Assembly (NCBI GenBank): GCA_001823065.1
Contig: MHTJ01000002.1
Coordinates: 117,532-156,319 of the forward strand
DNA length: 38,788 bases
Direction: 5' to 3'
Source of the DNA: Candidatus Vogelbacteria bacterium RIFOXYD1_FULL_44_32
GTDB taxonomy: Bacteria; Patescibacteriota; Minisyncoccia; Phycocordibacterales; XYD1-FULL-46-19
The translations under genes and the position numbers were made by a program. Below are positions 1-10,058 of the stretch, one piece after another; positions within the stretch are counted from its first letter, which is position 1; the number at the start of each line of letters is the position of its first letter. The notes below the pieces were generated by a model. The model was given only the letters and a program-made list of their open reading frames with translations, did no database searches and was not told the DNA's origin.

Positions 1-1
1 T

Positions 2-1768
2 TGGGAACCAGTTGAGTGGCTTAAAAATATACTCGCCAACTTTCTCGACACCATTGTTGGCTTCATTTTTGGCACCATGGTTTGGTTGGCGGGAAAATCT
101 TTAGACCTTTCTATTTATACTTCCATAACCAACTTTCATGGTTTTATAAATATGGACGGTGTTAAATCGGCTTGGAAACTAGTCCGTGATACCGCCAATC
201 TGGGTTTTATTTTTGTCCTTCTTTACATCGCGATTGGTACTGTTTTACGCCTTGAAGGTATCGATTACAAAAAAATGGTCCCTAATATTATTCTAATTGC
301 CGTATTGATTAACTTCAGCGGGTTTTTTACCAAAACCGCCATTGATATTTCCAATGTCACCGCTTATGAATTATACAAACAAATTGGGGGACAAGAAAAT
401 ATTTTGACTTTGGGTATTGGTGGTCGATTTATTGGTGCTTTAGGTCTCACTAGTCAAGCTGTTTCGGTTGAAGAAAGTGACCGAGCTAAATTTAATGCCC
501 AAAACCCCACCCAAAAAGGTGGTGGTGAGATGGGCTTTTTAGCAATTATGGTTTCAGCTTTAGGTGATGCTCTTCGTCTATTGATTACGGCTTGGGTACT
601 ATTTGCAGCGGCCATAATGATTTTTATCCGGGCTTTAGTTTTGATTATTTTATATATTCTTTCACCATTGGCCATATTTTCTTATATTGTTCCCAAATAC
701 AATAAGTTTGATATGTGGAAAGACAAGCTAATAAAGCAACTTATCTTTGCCCCCGCAGTATTATTTATGCTTGCCTTAGTTTTAAAGATAAGCGAATCAG
801 ACTCAGTCAGAGGCTTTGCCAGCACCGCTTCGCAGACAGTAGGAGAGGGCCTCATAATGGCCACCACCGCCGAATTACTGCGGGTATTAGTACTGTTTAT
901 GATAATCAACGGCCTCACTGTTTCGGCCTTGATTGTCGCCAACTTCTTTGGAGCCACTGGGGCAAAAATGGCGTCAAACTTGGCCGCCAAAGCAAATACT
1001 AATATCTGGCGTGGCCAAGCCGCCGTGGGGAGACAAATAGGACGAGGAGCCGGTGCTACAGCAAGAGCTATTGAGGCAACCACCAACATAGGGGCAAATA
1101 TAGCTACTGGGGCAAGAAATATTGATAGTCGGTTGCGCGCCTCTCGGGTAGTAGGGGGGGCTTATGCAAGAACCGCTGCAGGCGCAAGTGTGGCCGCTTC
1201 TACTACAGCTAGTGTTGCCAAAAAGGCATGGAAGAGGCCAGAATTAAAGTCGGTCCGCGAAGCTATAACTCACCCTCTAGACACAATGAACGAAAAAGTA
1301 GCTCAATCGATGGAGCTAGCTGGTTTTGGTGGTTTTGGTGGGCCATTAGGCAACACGAGGGCAGAAAGAGCTAAGGCTAAGAAAGAGGAGGAGGACCGAA
1401 AAAAAGAAGAGGAAGCGGAAGAAATTAAAAAGATTGATACTAAATTACAAGATGCCGCTGCTAGAGGAGACACCGCGACTATACAGTCGATTATGGATGA
1501 ATTAGACGAAAAGCAAGCTGGTAAGCTCGATAGTAAGACTATAGAATTACCCCTTATATCAATTGAAATAAGTCCTAGACAATGGATGGAGATAATTAAA
1601 AACACTCGATTTAATGACACACAAATAGCTTCTATAACACACGAGGTTTCCACAGCGGCAAGATTAGCAGGAGCTAGTACTGCAAATAGAGGTTTAGGGA
1701 CCGTGGCTTATCGATCATGGAATTATATGCAAGGAAATTCTGTTAAAAACTTCTTTAATCTCCCATAA
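2..1768 (+). CDS. VirB6/TrbL-like polytopic membrane protein of a T4SS-like locus (5' partial; frame is open to the window edge)
   Basis: Frame of the 77..1768 ORF stays open upstream (WEPVEWLKNILANFLDTIVGFIFGTMVWLAG...); multiple hydrophobic segments, Ala-rich then charged C-terminus; followed by PrgI/VirB4 genes. Confidence 0.7.
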   Translation, partial: WEPVEWLKNILANFLDTIVGFIFGTMVWLAGKSLDLSIYTSITNFHGFINMDGVKSAWKLVRDTANLGFIFVLLYIAIGTVLRLEGIDYKKMVPNIILIAVLINFSGFFTKTAIDISNVTAYELYKQIGGQENILTLGIGGRFIGALGLTSQAVSVEESDRAKFNAQNPTQKGGGEMGFLAIMVSALGDALRLLITAWVLFAAAIMIFIRALVLIILYILSPLAIFSYIVPKYNKFDMWKDKLIKQLIFAPAVLFMLALVLKISESDSVRGFASTASQTVGEGLIMATTAELLRVLVLFMIINGLTVSALIVANFFGATGAKMASNLAAKANTNIWRGQAAVGRQIGRGAGATARAIEATTNIGANIATGARNIDSRLRASRVVGGAYARTAAGASVAASTTASVAKKAWKRPELKSVREAITHPLDTMNEKVAQSMELAGFGGFGGPLGNTRAERAKAKKEEEDRKKEEEAEEIKKIDTKLQDAAARGDTATIQSIMDELDEKQAGKLDSKTIELPLISIEISPRQWMEIIKNTRFNDTQIASITHEVSTAARLAGASTANRGLGTVAYRSWNYMQGNSVKNFFNLP

Positions 1769-1773
1769 ATAAC

Positions 1774-2415
1774 ATGCCTATAAAAAAATATTCCTCTCAA
1801 GACCTACAAAAAAAACTTCACACTTTGCCAGAGCCCCTGCAAGATGCCATTTTGTCTATCAACACATCGGAAGCGATAAAAGTAATTGGTCAAAAAAATA
1901 GCTTACATATTGACCAAGTTGGTAAACTAGGAGAAGAAGTTTTATATGCCATGCTCGGTCTAACCAAACCAGCTAATTTTATTGATGAATTAGAAAAAGA
2001 ATTGGGGGTAACACCTGAAATAGCCGAAAAAATTACCACCGATTTAAATACCAAAATATTTATTCCAGTGATTGAATCCCTAAAAAATAATGAGTATAAA
2101 GATACTGATTATTTAGATAAAGTTGTTGAGGAAACCAAGAGTGTTAGTATAAACTCTGATCAAAAAATACCCCCAGAAGACAAAGCCCCTGCAACAAATC
2201 TAGCCCCAAATACCGCCCCACCCGACTTTTTTGAGAAAAAAATGAGCCACTTATTCACCAGCACCGCCGATTTGCGGGCGGGTCGGGAAGAGGTAGAAGA
2301 ATACACCCCACCACCTAGTGCCCCCGTCGATGACAAAGCTCCACTGGCCACCAATCTGCCATTGGCCAAAAAACGCCCAGAAGGGTTGGACCCGTATCGG
2401 GAGATGCCCCAATAA
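1774..2415 (+). CDS. Hypothetical protein in T4SS-like cluster
   Basis: 213-aa ORF directly downstream of VirB6-like gene; no recognised motif. Confidence 0.65.
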   Translation: MPIKKYSSQDLQKKLHTLPEPLQDAILSINTSEAIKVIGQKNSLHIDQVGKLGEEVLYAMLGLTKPANFIDELEKELGVTPEIAEKITTDLNTKIFIPVIESLKNNEYKDTDYLDKVVEETKSVSINSDQKIPPEDKAPATNLAPNTAPPDFFEKKMSHLFTSTADLRAGREEVEEYTPPPSAPVDDKAPLATNLPLAKKRPEGLDPYREMPQ

Positions 2416-2416
2416 A

Positions 2417-2463
2417 TTAATTCCAAATCCCCGCCAGCAAAGCTGGCGGGGATTTGGAATTAA
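2417..2463. repeat. Perfect 22-bp palindrome with AAA loop (TTAATTCCAAATCCCCGCCAGC-AAA-GCTGGCGGGGATTTGGAATTAA)
   Basis: Arms 2417-2438 and 2442-2463 are exact reverse complements; no T-tract follows on either strand. Confidence 0.95.
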
Positions 2464-2512
2464 CCCCAGCTAATACTCCTAACGACAACTAAACTGTAGT
2501 ATAATTAGGGTA

Positions 2513-2914
2513 ATGAATTTTCAGGTCCCGCAATTTATTGAAGTGGAGGATAAAATTTTTGGCCCGCTCACTTTTAAGCAATTTTTGTATGTGGCGGGGG
2601 GAATTGGCTTGGCTTTTATTTTCTATGTTTTTTTACCTTCGCTGTTTTTATCGGCCATACCCATCGCCCTAGCTATCGGTTTGGGCGCTATGTTGGCCTT
2701 TCTTAAAATAAATAATCGCCCTTTTATCTACACTTTTGAATCGGCCATTAAATATTATATTCACTCCAAGCTCTATATTTGGAACAAAAAACCAAATGCC
2801 CAGAAATTAACTATGGAAACCACCAAACAAGACACTGCTGGTTTACCAAGACTGTCCGACAGCAAATTATCTGATTTATCCTGGAGTTTGGATGTTAAAG
2901 ACAAGATAAACTAA
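2513..2914 (+). CDS. PrgI family protein
   Basis: N-terminus MNFQVPQFIEVEDKIFGPLTFKQFLYVAGGIGLAFIFYVFLPSL typical of PrgI-family membrane proteins; next to VirB4. Confidence 0.85.
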   Translation: MNFQVPQFIEVEDKIFGPLTFKQFLYVAGGIGLAFIFYVFLPSLFLSAIPIALAIGLGAMLAFLKINNRPFIYTFESAIKYYIHSKLYIWNKKPNAQKLTMETTKQDTAGLPRLSDSKLSDLSWSLDVKDKIN

Positions 2915-2918
2915 ACAT

Positions 2919-3560
2919 ATGGCCCTAACTAACAGCTCCACTCAAGACTTTATTCCCATCAAAGAAATCCGCGAAAATGTGGTGATTTTGAAAGATGGCT
3001 CTATGCGTGCGGTCCTCATCGCTTCGTCTCTCAACTTTGCCCTAAAATCGGTCGACGAGCGCACGGCCATCCTCTTGCAATATCAAAATTTTCTTAATTC
3101 TCTGGATTTTCATATTCAATTTTTTATTGAATCCAAAAAACTCGATATTCGACCATATATCACCGCCATCGAGGAACGCGGTAAGGAACAAACCAATGAA
3201 CTAATCAAAGTCCAGACTAGAGAATATGTTGAATTCATTAAAAACTTTACCGAGGTTACCAATATTATGACCAAATCTTTTTTTGTGGTCGTACCATATT
3301 CTACCCCTATTATTGAAACCAGGGGATTTATGGCCAAAATTCCACTCTTAAACAGTAAAAAAAGTCGGTTGGAAGCCAATCAGACCGACAATTTTCGTGA
3401 ATACAAAATTCAACTAGAACAGCGGATTAGCGTGGTCCAAGATGGCTTAAACCGGATTGGGGTCCGCACCACCGAGCTAGGCACCGAGGAACTAGTCGAG
3501 TTATATTTTAAAATTTTCAACCCCGGCGAAACCTCTTCCCCTAATATAAAAAACCTATAA
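2919..3560 (+). CDS. TraC/VirB4 N-terminal-domain-like protein
   Basis: 213 aa, FIPIKEIRENVVILKDGSMRAVLIASSLNFALKS..., immediately upstream of the VirB4 ATPase. Confidence 0.7.
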   Translation: MALTNSSTQDFIPIKEIRENVVILKDGSMRAVLIASSLNFALKSVDERTAILLQYQNFLNSLDFHIQFFIESKKLDIRPYITAIEERGKEQTNELIKVQTREYVEFIKNFTEVTNIMTKSFFVVVPYSTPIIETRGFMAKIPLLNSKKSRLEANQTDNFREYKIQLEQRISVVQDGLNRIGVRTTELGTEELVELYFKIFNPGETSSPNIKNL

Positions 3561-3562
3561 CT

Positions 3563-5368
3563 ATGTCGCTTTTTTCTTTTAAAAAACCAAAAACCAATCT
3601 GACGCCAATTTTACCCGAACAGATTTATGAAATGGGTAAGCTCGAGCTCCGCGATATTATTGCCCCCTCGGCCCTGCGCGTGTCACCTAAAAATATTAAC
3701 CTGGGTGAGAAAATGGCTCGCACTTTGTTTGTTATTTCCTACCCTCGCTACCTCAATGAAGATTGGTTTTCACCGATCATCAACCTCGACAAGGTTTTCA
3801 ATGTGGCTATTTTTATTCACCCGATCGACTCAGCCCTCGTCTTACGCCAACTACAAAAAAAAGTAGCCGAAGTCCAAAGCCAAATCGACACTAAAGCCGA
3901 AAAGGGGTTTGTCCGTGACCCGATGCTCGATATTGCCTACGAGGATATCGAGACTCTGCGTGACCAGCTCCAGCAAGCCCGCGAAAAAATATTTAATGTG
4001 GGCGTCTATATCACTATTTATGGTGAAAATGAAGAAGAGTTAAACCGCACCGAATCAGAAATTAAATCTATTCTCGATTCCAAGTTGGTCTATTTAAAAC
4101 CAGCTTTGTTTCAGCAAGACGATGGCTTTCGGACGATTATCCCCACCGGGGAAGATATTTTAGGCGTCAACCAAATGCTAAATTCATCACCACTGTCGTC
4201 ACTCTTTCCCTTTATTTCTTTTGACCTGACATCTAATAAGGGGATTCTCTACGGGGTAAACCGCCACAACTCATCTTTAGTCCTGTTTGACCGTTTTTCC
4301 CTCGAAAACTATAACTCTGTTATCTTTGCCAAATCTGGTTCGGGTAAATCTTATACCACCAAGCTCGAAATTTTGCGGAGTCTAATGTTTGGTACCGACG
4401 TGATAGTCATTGACCCGGAACGAGAATATGAATTTCTCGCCGATGCCGTCGGGGGGCGCTATTTCAATATTTCTCTGACCTCCGAACACCATATTAACCC
4501 CTTTGACTTACCCTTCCCGCGCGAAGATGAATCACCAGCCGATGTACTACGGTCTAATATCATCAACCTGGTTGGCTTGATGCGTATTATGCTTGGCGGT
4601 CTATCACCTGAAGAAGATTCGATTATCGACAATGCTATCAGTGAAACCTATGCCCTAAAAGATATCACCGCTTCGACCGATTTTACCAACAAGCCCGCCC
4701 CTTTATTGTCCGACCTAGAGCTGGTGCTCGCGGGGATGGAAGGCGGGGAGTCGCTGGCACAGAGATTGGCCAAATATACCCAAGGCACTTGGTCGGGCTT
4801 TCTCAACCGGCCCACCAATGTGGATATTAATAAACAATTTGTCGTCTTTTCCGTGCGAGATATGGAAGACGAGCTAAAACCAGTGGCGATGTATATTGTG
4901 ATGCACCATATTTGGAATACTGTCCGCCGGAACCTAAAAAAACGGTTACTGGTCATCGATGAGGCCTGGTGGATGATGAAGGCCGAAGACACCGCTTCTT
5001 TCTTGTTTTCCCTAGTAAAAAGAGGCCGAAAATATTTTCTCGGTGTGGCGACTATCACCCAAGACGTGGGCGACTTCCTCAAAAGCCCTTATGGCACACC
5101 GATTATTACAAACTCCTCGATTCAAATTCTCTTAAAACAATCACCGGCTTCCATCGACCTAGTCCAAACTACCTTCAATCTCACCGATGAAGAAAAATAT
5201 CTCTTACTCGAATCAAATGTGGGGGAGGGAATATTTTTTGCTGGTCTAAAGCGGGTGGCCATTAAAATTATCGCTTCCTACACCGAAGACCAAATTATTA
5301 CCTCCGACCCCTCACAACTCCTCGCAATTAAAAAAGCCAAGGCTGACTTTAAAAATTCTGAAAAATGA
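3563..5368 (+). CDS. virB4: VirB4/TraC-like T4SS ATPase
   Basis: Walker A AKSGSGKSYTTK, Walker B LLVIDEAWWMM, 601 aa. Confidence 0.92.
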   Translation: MSLFSFKKPKTNLTPILPEQIYEMGKLELRDIIAPSALRVSPKNINLGEKMARTLFVISYPRYLNEDWFSPIINLDKVFNVAIFIHPIDSALVLRQLQKKVAEVQSQIDTKAEKGFVRDPMLDIAYEDIETLRDQLQQAREKIFNVGVYITIYGENEEELNRTESEIKSILDSKLVYLKPALFQQDDGFRTIIPTGEDILGVNQMLNSSPLSSLFPFISFDLTSNKGILYGVNRHNSSLVLFDRFSLENYNSVIFAKSGSGKSYTTKLEILRSLMFGTDVIVIDPEREYEFLADAVGGRYFNISLTSEHHINPFDLPFPREDESPADVLRSNIINLVGLMRIMLGGLSPEEDSIIDNAISETYALKDITASTDFTNKPAPLLSDLELVLAGMEGGESLAQRLAKYTQGTWSGFLNRPTNVDINKQFVVFSVRDMEDELKPVAMYIVMHHIWNTVRRNLKKRLLVIDEAWWMMKAEDTASFLFSLVKRGRKYFLGVATITQDVGDFLKSPYGTPIITNSSIQILLKQSPASIDLVQTTFNLTDEEKYLLLESNVGEGIFFAGLKRVAIKIIASYTEDQIITSDPSQLLAIKKAKADFKNSEK

Positions 5369-5892
5369 ACCCTCATGATGACTTTCGTCCCAGAGATTTA
5401 CACCTACCAAGTACTGCACCTAGTGCTCCGGCTAAAGTAGCCCCTCAAACAACCCAACCAGGACGGTTCAAACAAGCGAAAGATATTGCCTCTAGATTGT
5501 GGGCCTTGGAAGGAAAAAACAGTCGGGTCAACAACACGACCGCCATGTTGATGGTGGCCGTAGCTTTTTTCTGTTTTAACCTACCCCAAATAATTTTAGA
5601 GTGGCTCTTGATTGGCTTTTTATTTAACTGGATTATTACTACTTTTGCTTGGCTTACAATGTGGTTTTGGTTTCGCCTCCATGGAGTCGGGTTTATAAAT
5701 CCGACTCGTTTGGTCACCCTTACCCTCTCGGCTCTGATAGATTATTTTCCCGGCGCCGACGCTAGTATTGTTTTCGGCTTCACTTGGACGATAGGAACGA
5801 TTATACTTATAGCAATCGTCCGCGCCGAAGATATGACCGGCATAAATATTGAAAAAATAATCAAAGGTAAATTTGCTTCACTAAAAGAATGA
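5365..5892 (+). CDS. Membrane protein of T4SS-like cluster
   Basis: 175 aa, several TM segments, 4-bp overlap with upstream virB4. Confidence 0.65.
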   Translation: MNPHDDFRPRDLHLPSTAPSAPAKVAPQTTQPGRFKQAKDIASRLWALEGKNSRVNNTTAMLMVAVAFFCFNLPQIILEWLLIGFLFNWIITTFAWLTMWFWFRLHGVGFINPTRLVTLTLSALIDYFPGADASIVFGFTWTIGTIILIAIVRAEDMTGINIEKIIKGKFASLKE

Positions 5893-6881
5893 CCAAAAAA
5901 ATAATTATTCTAATAATACTAGTAGTTTTACTTTCCCCCTTGGCGGCGACAGCCAGTGAGCGGGGCAAGAATATTTTATTTACAGTTGAGCCGGCCACAC
6001 CAGGGGCTTTTACCAATACCACTATTTCGATCCGTAGTTTCATGTTCAATCTAGTAGCGAGCGAAATTACCTGGTATTTGGACGGAGTAGAATATGCCAA
6101 AGATTTTAATCTCTCGACCATAGACTTTATAACCGAGAATTGGGGTAACCCCACCGAGGTCAAAGCCCAAGCCAAGCTAATTAGCGGTAAAACCCTCACT
6201 GAAGCGATTACTATTTATCCCGCTCGCGTGGACCTCCTGTGGCATGCTAATTCCTATATTCCAGCCTTTTATGAAGGTAAAAGACTAGCCACTAGTGGTA
6301 ATACTATAACTGTTACCGCCGAACCAACCCTAGTCAGCGAAAAAGGACTAGTAGACCCTAAAGCTCTTATCTATGAGTGGCAAAAAAATAATGAGAAACT
6401 GATTTCAGCTTCAGGTATAAATAAAAAAACACTCAGTTATATTGGGGGACAGACGACTGATAATATTAATATTAAAGTTTCGACCCAAAATGGACGGTTG
6501 GTGGCGGAAAATAAAATCACTATCGAAAAAGTTAAGCCATTTATCACTCTCTATGAGACCAAACCTCTATCTGGTCTAAATTGGTTGCGGAGTATTAGAA
6601 CTGGTAATAAATTAACTGGTGAAGATATTACCCTAAAAGCGGAACCTTACTTTTTTAATACTAATACCGGGGCCGATAATTTAGTTTATAATTGGACTAT
6701 CAATGACAAAGTGGTAGCCGGGAGGGAAGACAGTAAAAAACTCCTAACTTTAATCAATGATAGTTTGGCGGGTGAGCAAAAAATAACGCTCGGTTTAAAT
6801 ATTAAAAACCGCAACCAACCCCTGCAAACTGCCCAGAAAAATATTGAGTTGTGGTCTAGTTATTATAGTATTGGCTTTTAA
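5889..6881 (+). CDS. Secreted/exported protein with Ig/PKD-like repeats
   Basis: Signal peptide MTKKIIILIILVVLLSPLAATAS; repeats such as IYEWQKNNEKL / VYNWTINDKVV. Confidence 0.6.
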   Translation: MTKKIIILIILVVLLSPLAATASERGKNILFTVEPATPGAFTNTTISIRSFMFNLVASEITWYLDGVEYAKDFNLSTIDFITENWGNPTEVKAQAKLISGKTLTEAITIYPARVDLLWHANSYIPAFYEGKRLATSGNTITVTAEPTLVSEKGLVDPKALIYEWQKNNEKLISASGINKKTLSYIGGQTTDNINIKVSTQNGRLVAENKITIEKVKPFITLYETKPLSGLNWLRSIRTGNKLTGEDITLKAEPYFFNTNTGADNLVYNWTINDKVVAGREDSKKLLTLINDSLAGEQKITLGLNIKNRNQPLQTAQKNIELWSSYYSIGF

Positions 6882-6889
6882 TTAAATTT

Positions 6890-7414
6890 ATGACAAAAAT
6901 TATAAAAATAATTATTATATCTCTATCTTTGACCACTGGCCTGGCTTTAGCTGAAGAACCATTACCCCAACAACCAGCTGGAGCCCAATCGGGCTATGTT
7001 TTACTGTCACCATCTTTTATTGGAGCAAATGAAGGCGACACCGTTGGGCCCAGCGGCACTTTGTCTTTTGCTGGTTATTTACAAAAAATATATATCACCG
7101 CTCTCTCGATCGCCGTTTTTGCCGCTATTATCACCTTTGTCTATGCTGGTTTTATGTATCTCTGGCCTAAACCAGGTGAAAAAACCGAGGCCAAGGCGAT
7201 GATGTGGCAAGCGATGATTGGCCTGGTTTTAGCCCTAACGAGTTATTTAATCCTCTATACGGTCAATCCTAATCTCTTAAAATTTGATAGCTCAATTTTT
7301 GGGGGGCTAAAATCAAGCGCACCAGCCCCTGCCCCCGCCCCAGTTGACAACAGTATGCCCATTACACCCGATACCCCTATCTACAATCCGATTGATATAG
7401 GCGCTGGAATATAA
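6890..7414 (+). CDS. VirB2-like pilin/TrbC-like small membrane protein
   Basis: Signal peptide plus two TM segments (YLQKIYITALSIAVFAAIITFVYAGFMYLW; MIGLVLALTSYLILYTVNP). Confidence 0.6.
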   Translation: MTKIIKIIIISLSLTTGLALAEEPLPQQPAGAQSGYVLLSPSFIGANEGDTVGPSGTLSFAGYLQKIYITALSIAVFAAIITFVYAGFMYLWPKPGEKTEAKAMMWQAMIGLVLALTSYLILYTVNPNLLKFDSSIFGGLKSSAPAPAPAPVDNSMPITPDTPIYNPIDIGAGI

Positions 7415-7440
7415 TACTAATCAATAAACCACCTAAATAA

Positions 7441-8664
7441 ATGCTTAAAAAAATATTTAGTCTGATAATAATTTTACTGGTTATCGTCCTAGGGTGGTAT
7501 GGTTTTGTTTGGTATCAAAATCAAAAGCAATTAGCCCCAACCGGTCAGACCGCCAGCTCTACCACTAATGGTTTTTTTCCAACAATTGGTATTGTTGCCC
7601 AAAATATCGCGGATAGTATTACAGGAACAATCGATAATGCAACTAGTTCTAATACTCAACCTCCTGACCAAGAAATTAGGGGTCTATTGCGTGAAATAAT
7701 TTCCACCCCTAGCCCGGGTTTTATCCTAAATGAGGATGGGGTCAAACCTTCAATTATTTATGTGGACAACCAGACCGGCAATCTATTTGCCCTAGACCTG
7801 ACTGACCTAAAACAAAAACCAACCAAAATATCCTCCATGACCATCACGGATATTTTTCACCTCACTGGTGTAGTTAAAAATAACAGTTTATTGGCTGTTT
7901 TAGATACAATAAACAAAGCGGATGAAAGAAAAAAATATACGATTTTTAAACGTGATATTGCCGGACCAACTCTCACAGAAACCGGCGAGTTGGTAGGTGG
8001 GGGACGAGCGGTGGTGGCCAAAAAAGACCAGGCTATTTACTATACCGAGAATATGTCAGATCTGACTTTGGTCTACAAGGATGTACTGGGGAGTAAAAGT
8101 CTAGTGGGCAACCTACCTTTGTCTGACTGGAATCTACATATTAGTGGTAATAAGCTAATTACTAGTACCTACCCCGACCCTAGCGCTAAAGGTTTTGCCT
8201 ATGCTTTTGACCTCGACTCCACTAAAAAAGAAAAAGTAGTAGTTGATAGACAAAATTTAAGTTTAAAGGTTAGTCCGGACTATAAAAAAATTATCTATTC
8301 CACTGGCGACCAAACTACCAATAGTTTGCATTTACTTAATAAAAGTGAAAAAACCAGTCAAACCTTAATTACTAATACTTTTGCCGACAAGTGTTTATGG
8401 TCAGCTGATGCTGAAACTATTTATTGTGCTGTACCTAACAAAAAACCAGTCGGGGGTGATTTAAACCTTTGGCAGAGAGGAGAAATATCTTTTAGCGACT
8501 ATTTTGTGGCTATTTCAGCTAATACTGGTCGGGTAACTAAAATAAACAACCCAGCCGAATCTGGGCAAGCGGTCGACGTAATAAATTTAAACTATTCTAA
8601 AACCCTTAATTCACTCGTCTTTACTAATAAGACAGATTTGCACACTTATATTTTAGGACTTTAA
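7441..8664 (+). CDS. Membrane-anchored beta-propeller-like extracellular protein
   Basis: N-terminal TM anchor; repeated YTENMSDLTLVYKDV / SPDYKKIIYSTGDQTTNSLHLL segments. Confidence 0.55.
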   Translation: MLKKIFSLIIILLVIVLGWYGFVWYQNQKQLAPTGQTASSTTNGFFPTIGIVAQNIADSITGTIDNATSSNTQPPDQEIRGLLREIISTPSPGFILNEDGVKPSIIYVDNQTGNLFALDLTDLKQKPTKISSMTITDIFHLTGVVKNNSLLAVLDTINKADERKKYTIFKRDIAGPTLTETGELVGGGRAVVAKKDQAIYYTENMSDLTLVYKDVLGSKSLVGNLPLSDWNLHISGNKLITSTYPDPSAKGFAYAFDLDSTKKEKVVVDRQNLSLKVSPDYKKIIYSTGDQTTNSLHLLNKSEKTSQTLITNTFADKCLWSADAETIYCAVPNKKPVGGDLNLWQRGEISFSDYFVAISANTGRVTKINNPAESGQAVDVINLNYSKTLNSLVFTNKTDLHTYILGL

Positions 8665-9405
8665 CTAACTATTTTTCAAAATAAGTTTAGCACGTTGTTT
8701 CACTACCATCTCGTGCAAAATACCAAAGATATTACCAGTGAGCCAGTAGAGGGCGACCGCGACGGGAAATTGGGAAGCAACCACCGCAATAATCACCGGC
8801 ATCACATAACGCATCTGCATATTCATACTGCGGGCAAAATTGGCTTGGAGTGAATGTTCCTGATCTTTAGCCTTTACCTCAATCGGCGGTAAGGTGAGTT
8901 TAATTTGAAAAAATTGGGTTACTCCAACCAATAAAGCTAAAATATAACTTTTATCGGTAATGAGCATTAAGCCAAAGACCGAATGGTTGATGGCTTCCGG
9001 ACTGTGGACAAAGGGATATAAAATATCTAAATTTAACTGAAAACCACGGGAAAAAACATAAAACAAGGCTAAAATAATTGGTAATTGAATAAATAACAAA
9101 CCAATACTAGTGAGGGGATTGATCCCGTGCTCCCGATACAACTCCATTATTTTTCGCGCTTGCTCTTGTTTATCGTCTTTATGGTCGTCTTTTATTTTTT
9201 TTAAAATTGGTTCAATTTCTTTTATCTTACGTTGGGTGTGATTAGATTTATGATAAAGAGGTAAGAGCAGGATACGGATAATGATAGTTAGAATAATAAT
9301 TGCTAGCGCCACACTCTGGCCCGGAACCACCGCACTAATAAAAACTAGAGCATTATATAATGGTTGAAATAAAATGGTGTGAAAGAAAGAGGAGATCATT
9401 GGCAA
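8665..9405 (-). CDS. yidC: YidC/Oxa1 family membrane insertase
   Basis: FFHTILFQPLYNALVFISAVVPGQSVALAIIILTIIIRILLLPLYHKS... ALYWLTGNIFGILHE; adjacent to rnpA/rpmH. Confidence 0.95.
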   Translation of the reverse strand: MPMISSFFHTILFQPLYNALVFISAVVPGQSVALAIIILTIIIRILLLPLYHKSNHTQRKIKEIEPILKKIKDDHKDDKQEQARKIMELYREHGINPLTSIGLLFIQLPIILALFYVFSRGFQLNLDILYPFVHSPEAINHSVFGLMLITDKSYILALLVGVTQFFQIKLTLPPIEVKAKDQEHSLQANFARSMNMQMRYVMPVIIAVVASQFPVAVALYWLTGNIFGILHEMVVKQRAKLILKNS

Positions 9406-9407
9406 AA

Positions 9408-9755
9408 TTATTTATTACTTAAACCAGCCTTAGCTAATAGATAAAGAATATCCTGTTCAAGGGCACTAAACAAGGCAGTAGAGGCCTTGGGTGAGGCTAA
9501 AACCACCACTTGCCACCCCAACTTAATAAACTTTTTATTTTTATAAATAATATGTCTTAGGCGCCGTTTTATTTTGTTTCTACCCACCGCTGTTGGCTCA
9601 ACTTTAGCACTAACCACCACTGTAAAAACTGTTAGAGCAGTGGGGACTGGGGAGGCCACCACTTTTAGGCTAACAAGAGGTGAAAAAAAAGATCGCCCCT
9701 TGGTCATTATTTGGGGTATTTGGCTTTTCCGCACTCTTAATTGGCGCGGTAACAT
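9408..9755 (-). CDS. rnpA: Ribonuclease P protein component
   Basis: KVEPTAVGRNKIKRRLRHIIYKN matches the RnpA RNR signature; between rpmH and yidC. Confidence 0.9.
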   Translation of the reverse strand: MLPRQLRVRKSQIPQIMTKGRSFFSPLVSLKVVASPVPTALTVFTVVVSAKVEPTAVGRNKIKRRLRHIIYKNKKFIKLGWQVVVLASPKASTALFSALEQDILYLLAKAGLSNK

Positions 9756-9761
9756 AGGGTT

Positions 9762-9896
9762 TTAAACACTTAATTTAGCCCGCCCTTTACGGCGTCGGGC
9801 CAAAAGGACCTTCCGCCCCCCTGGGGTAGCGGTCCGCACTAAAAAACCATGAGTAGTGGCTCGTTTACGCTTGTTGGGCTGATAGGTTTTTGACAT
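9762..9896 (-). CDS. rpmH: 50S ribosomal protein L34
   Basis: Minus-strand translation [44 protein letters not shown]; absent from the ORF track because of its size. Confidence 0.95.
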   Translation of the reverse strand: MSKTYQPNKRKRATTHGFLVRTATPGGRKVLLARRRKGRAKLSV

Positions 9897-9986
9897 AAAG
9901 ACTAGTCTACATCAGAAATTTAATCCTGACAACTAGAAAGACCCAATGGTTTTTTGCGATAATACTATTTGCTATTAATCCACTGG

Positions 9987-10058
9987 TTATCAACAGATAG
10001 GCAAGGTTTGTGGTAGGCGGGTGCTGTTCGTATAATAGAGGCACTTAAGTTCATAACA
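9987..10058 (+). promoter_or_regulatory. dnaA upstream region: near-consensus DnaA box TTATCAACA and -10-like TATAAT
   Basis: TTATCAACA at 9987-9995 (one mismatch to TTATCCACA); TATAAT in ttcgtataatagagg shortly before dnaA. Confidence 0.55.

Noticed and set aside
454-1653. Antisense ORFs (454-675, 682-1089, 1303-1653) within the VirB6-like gene
   Set aside because: Lie opposite a well-supported CDS, no recognisable products; shadow ORFs.
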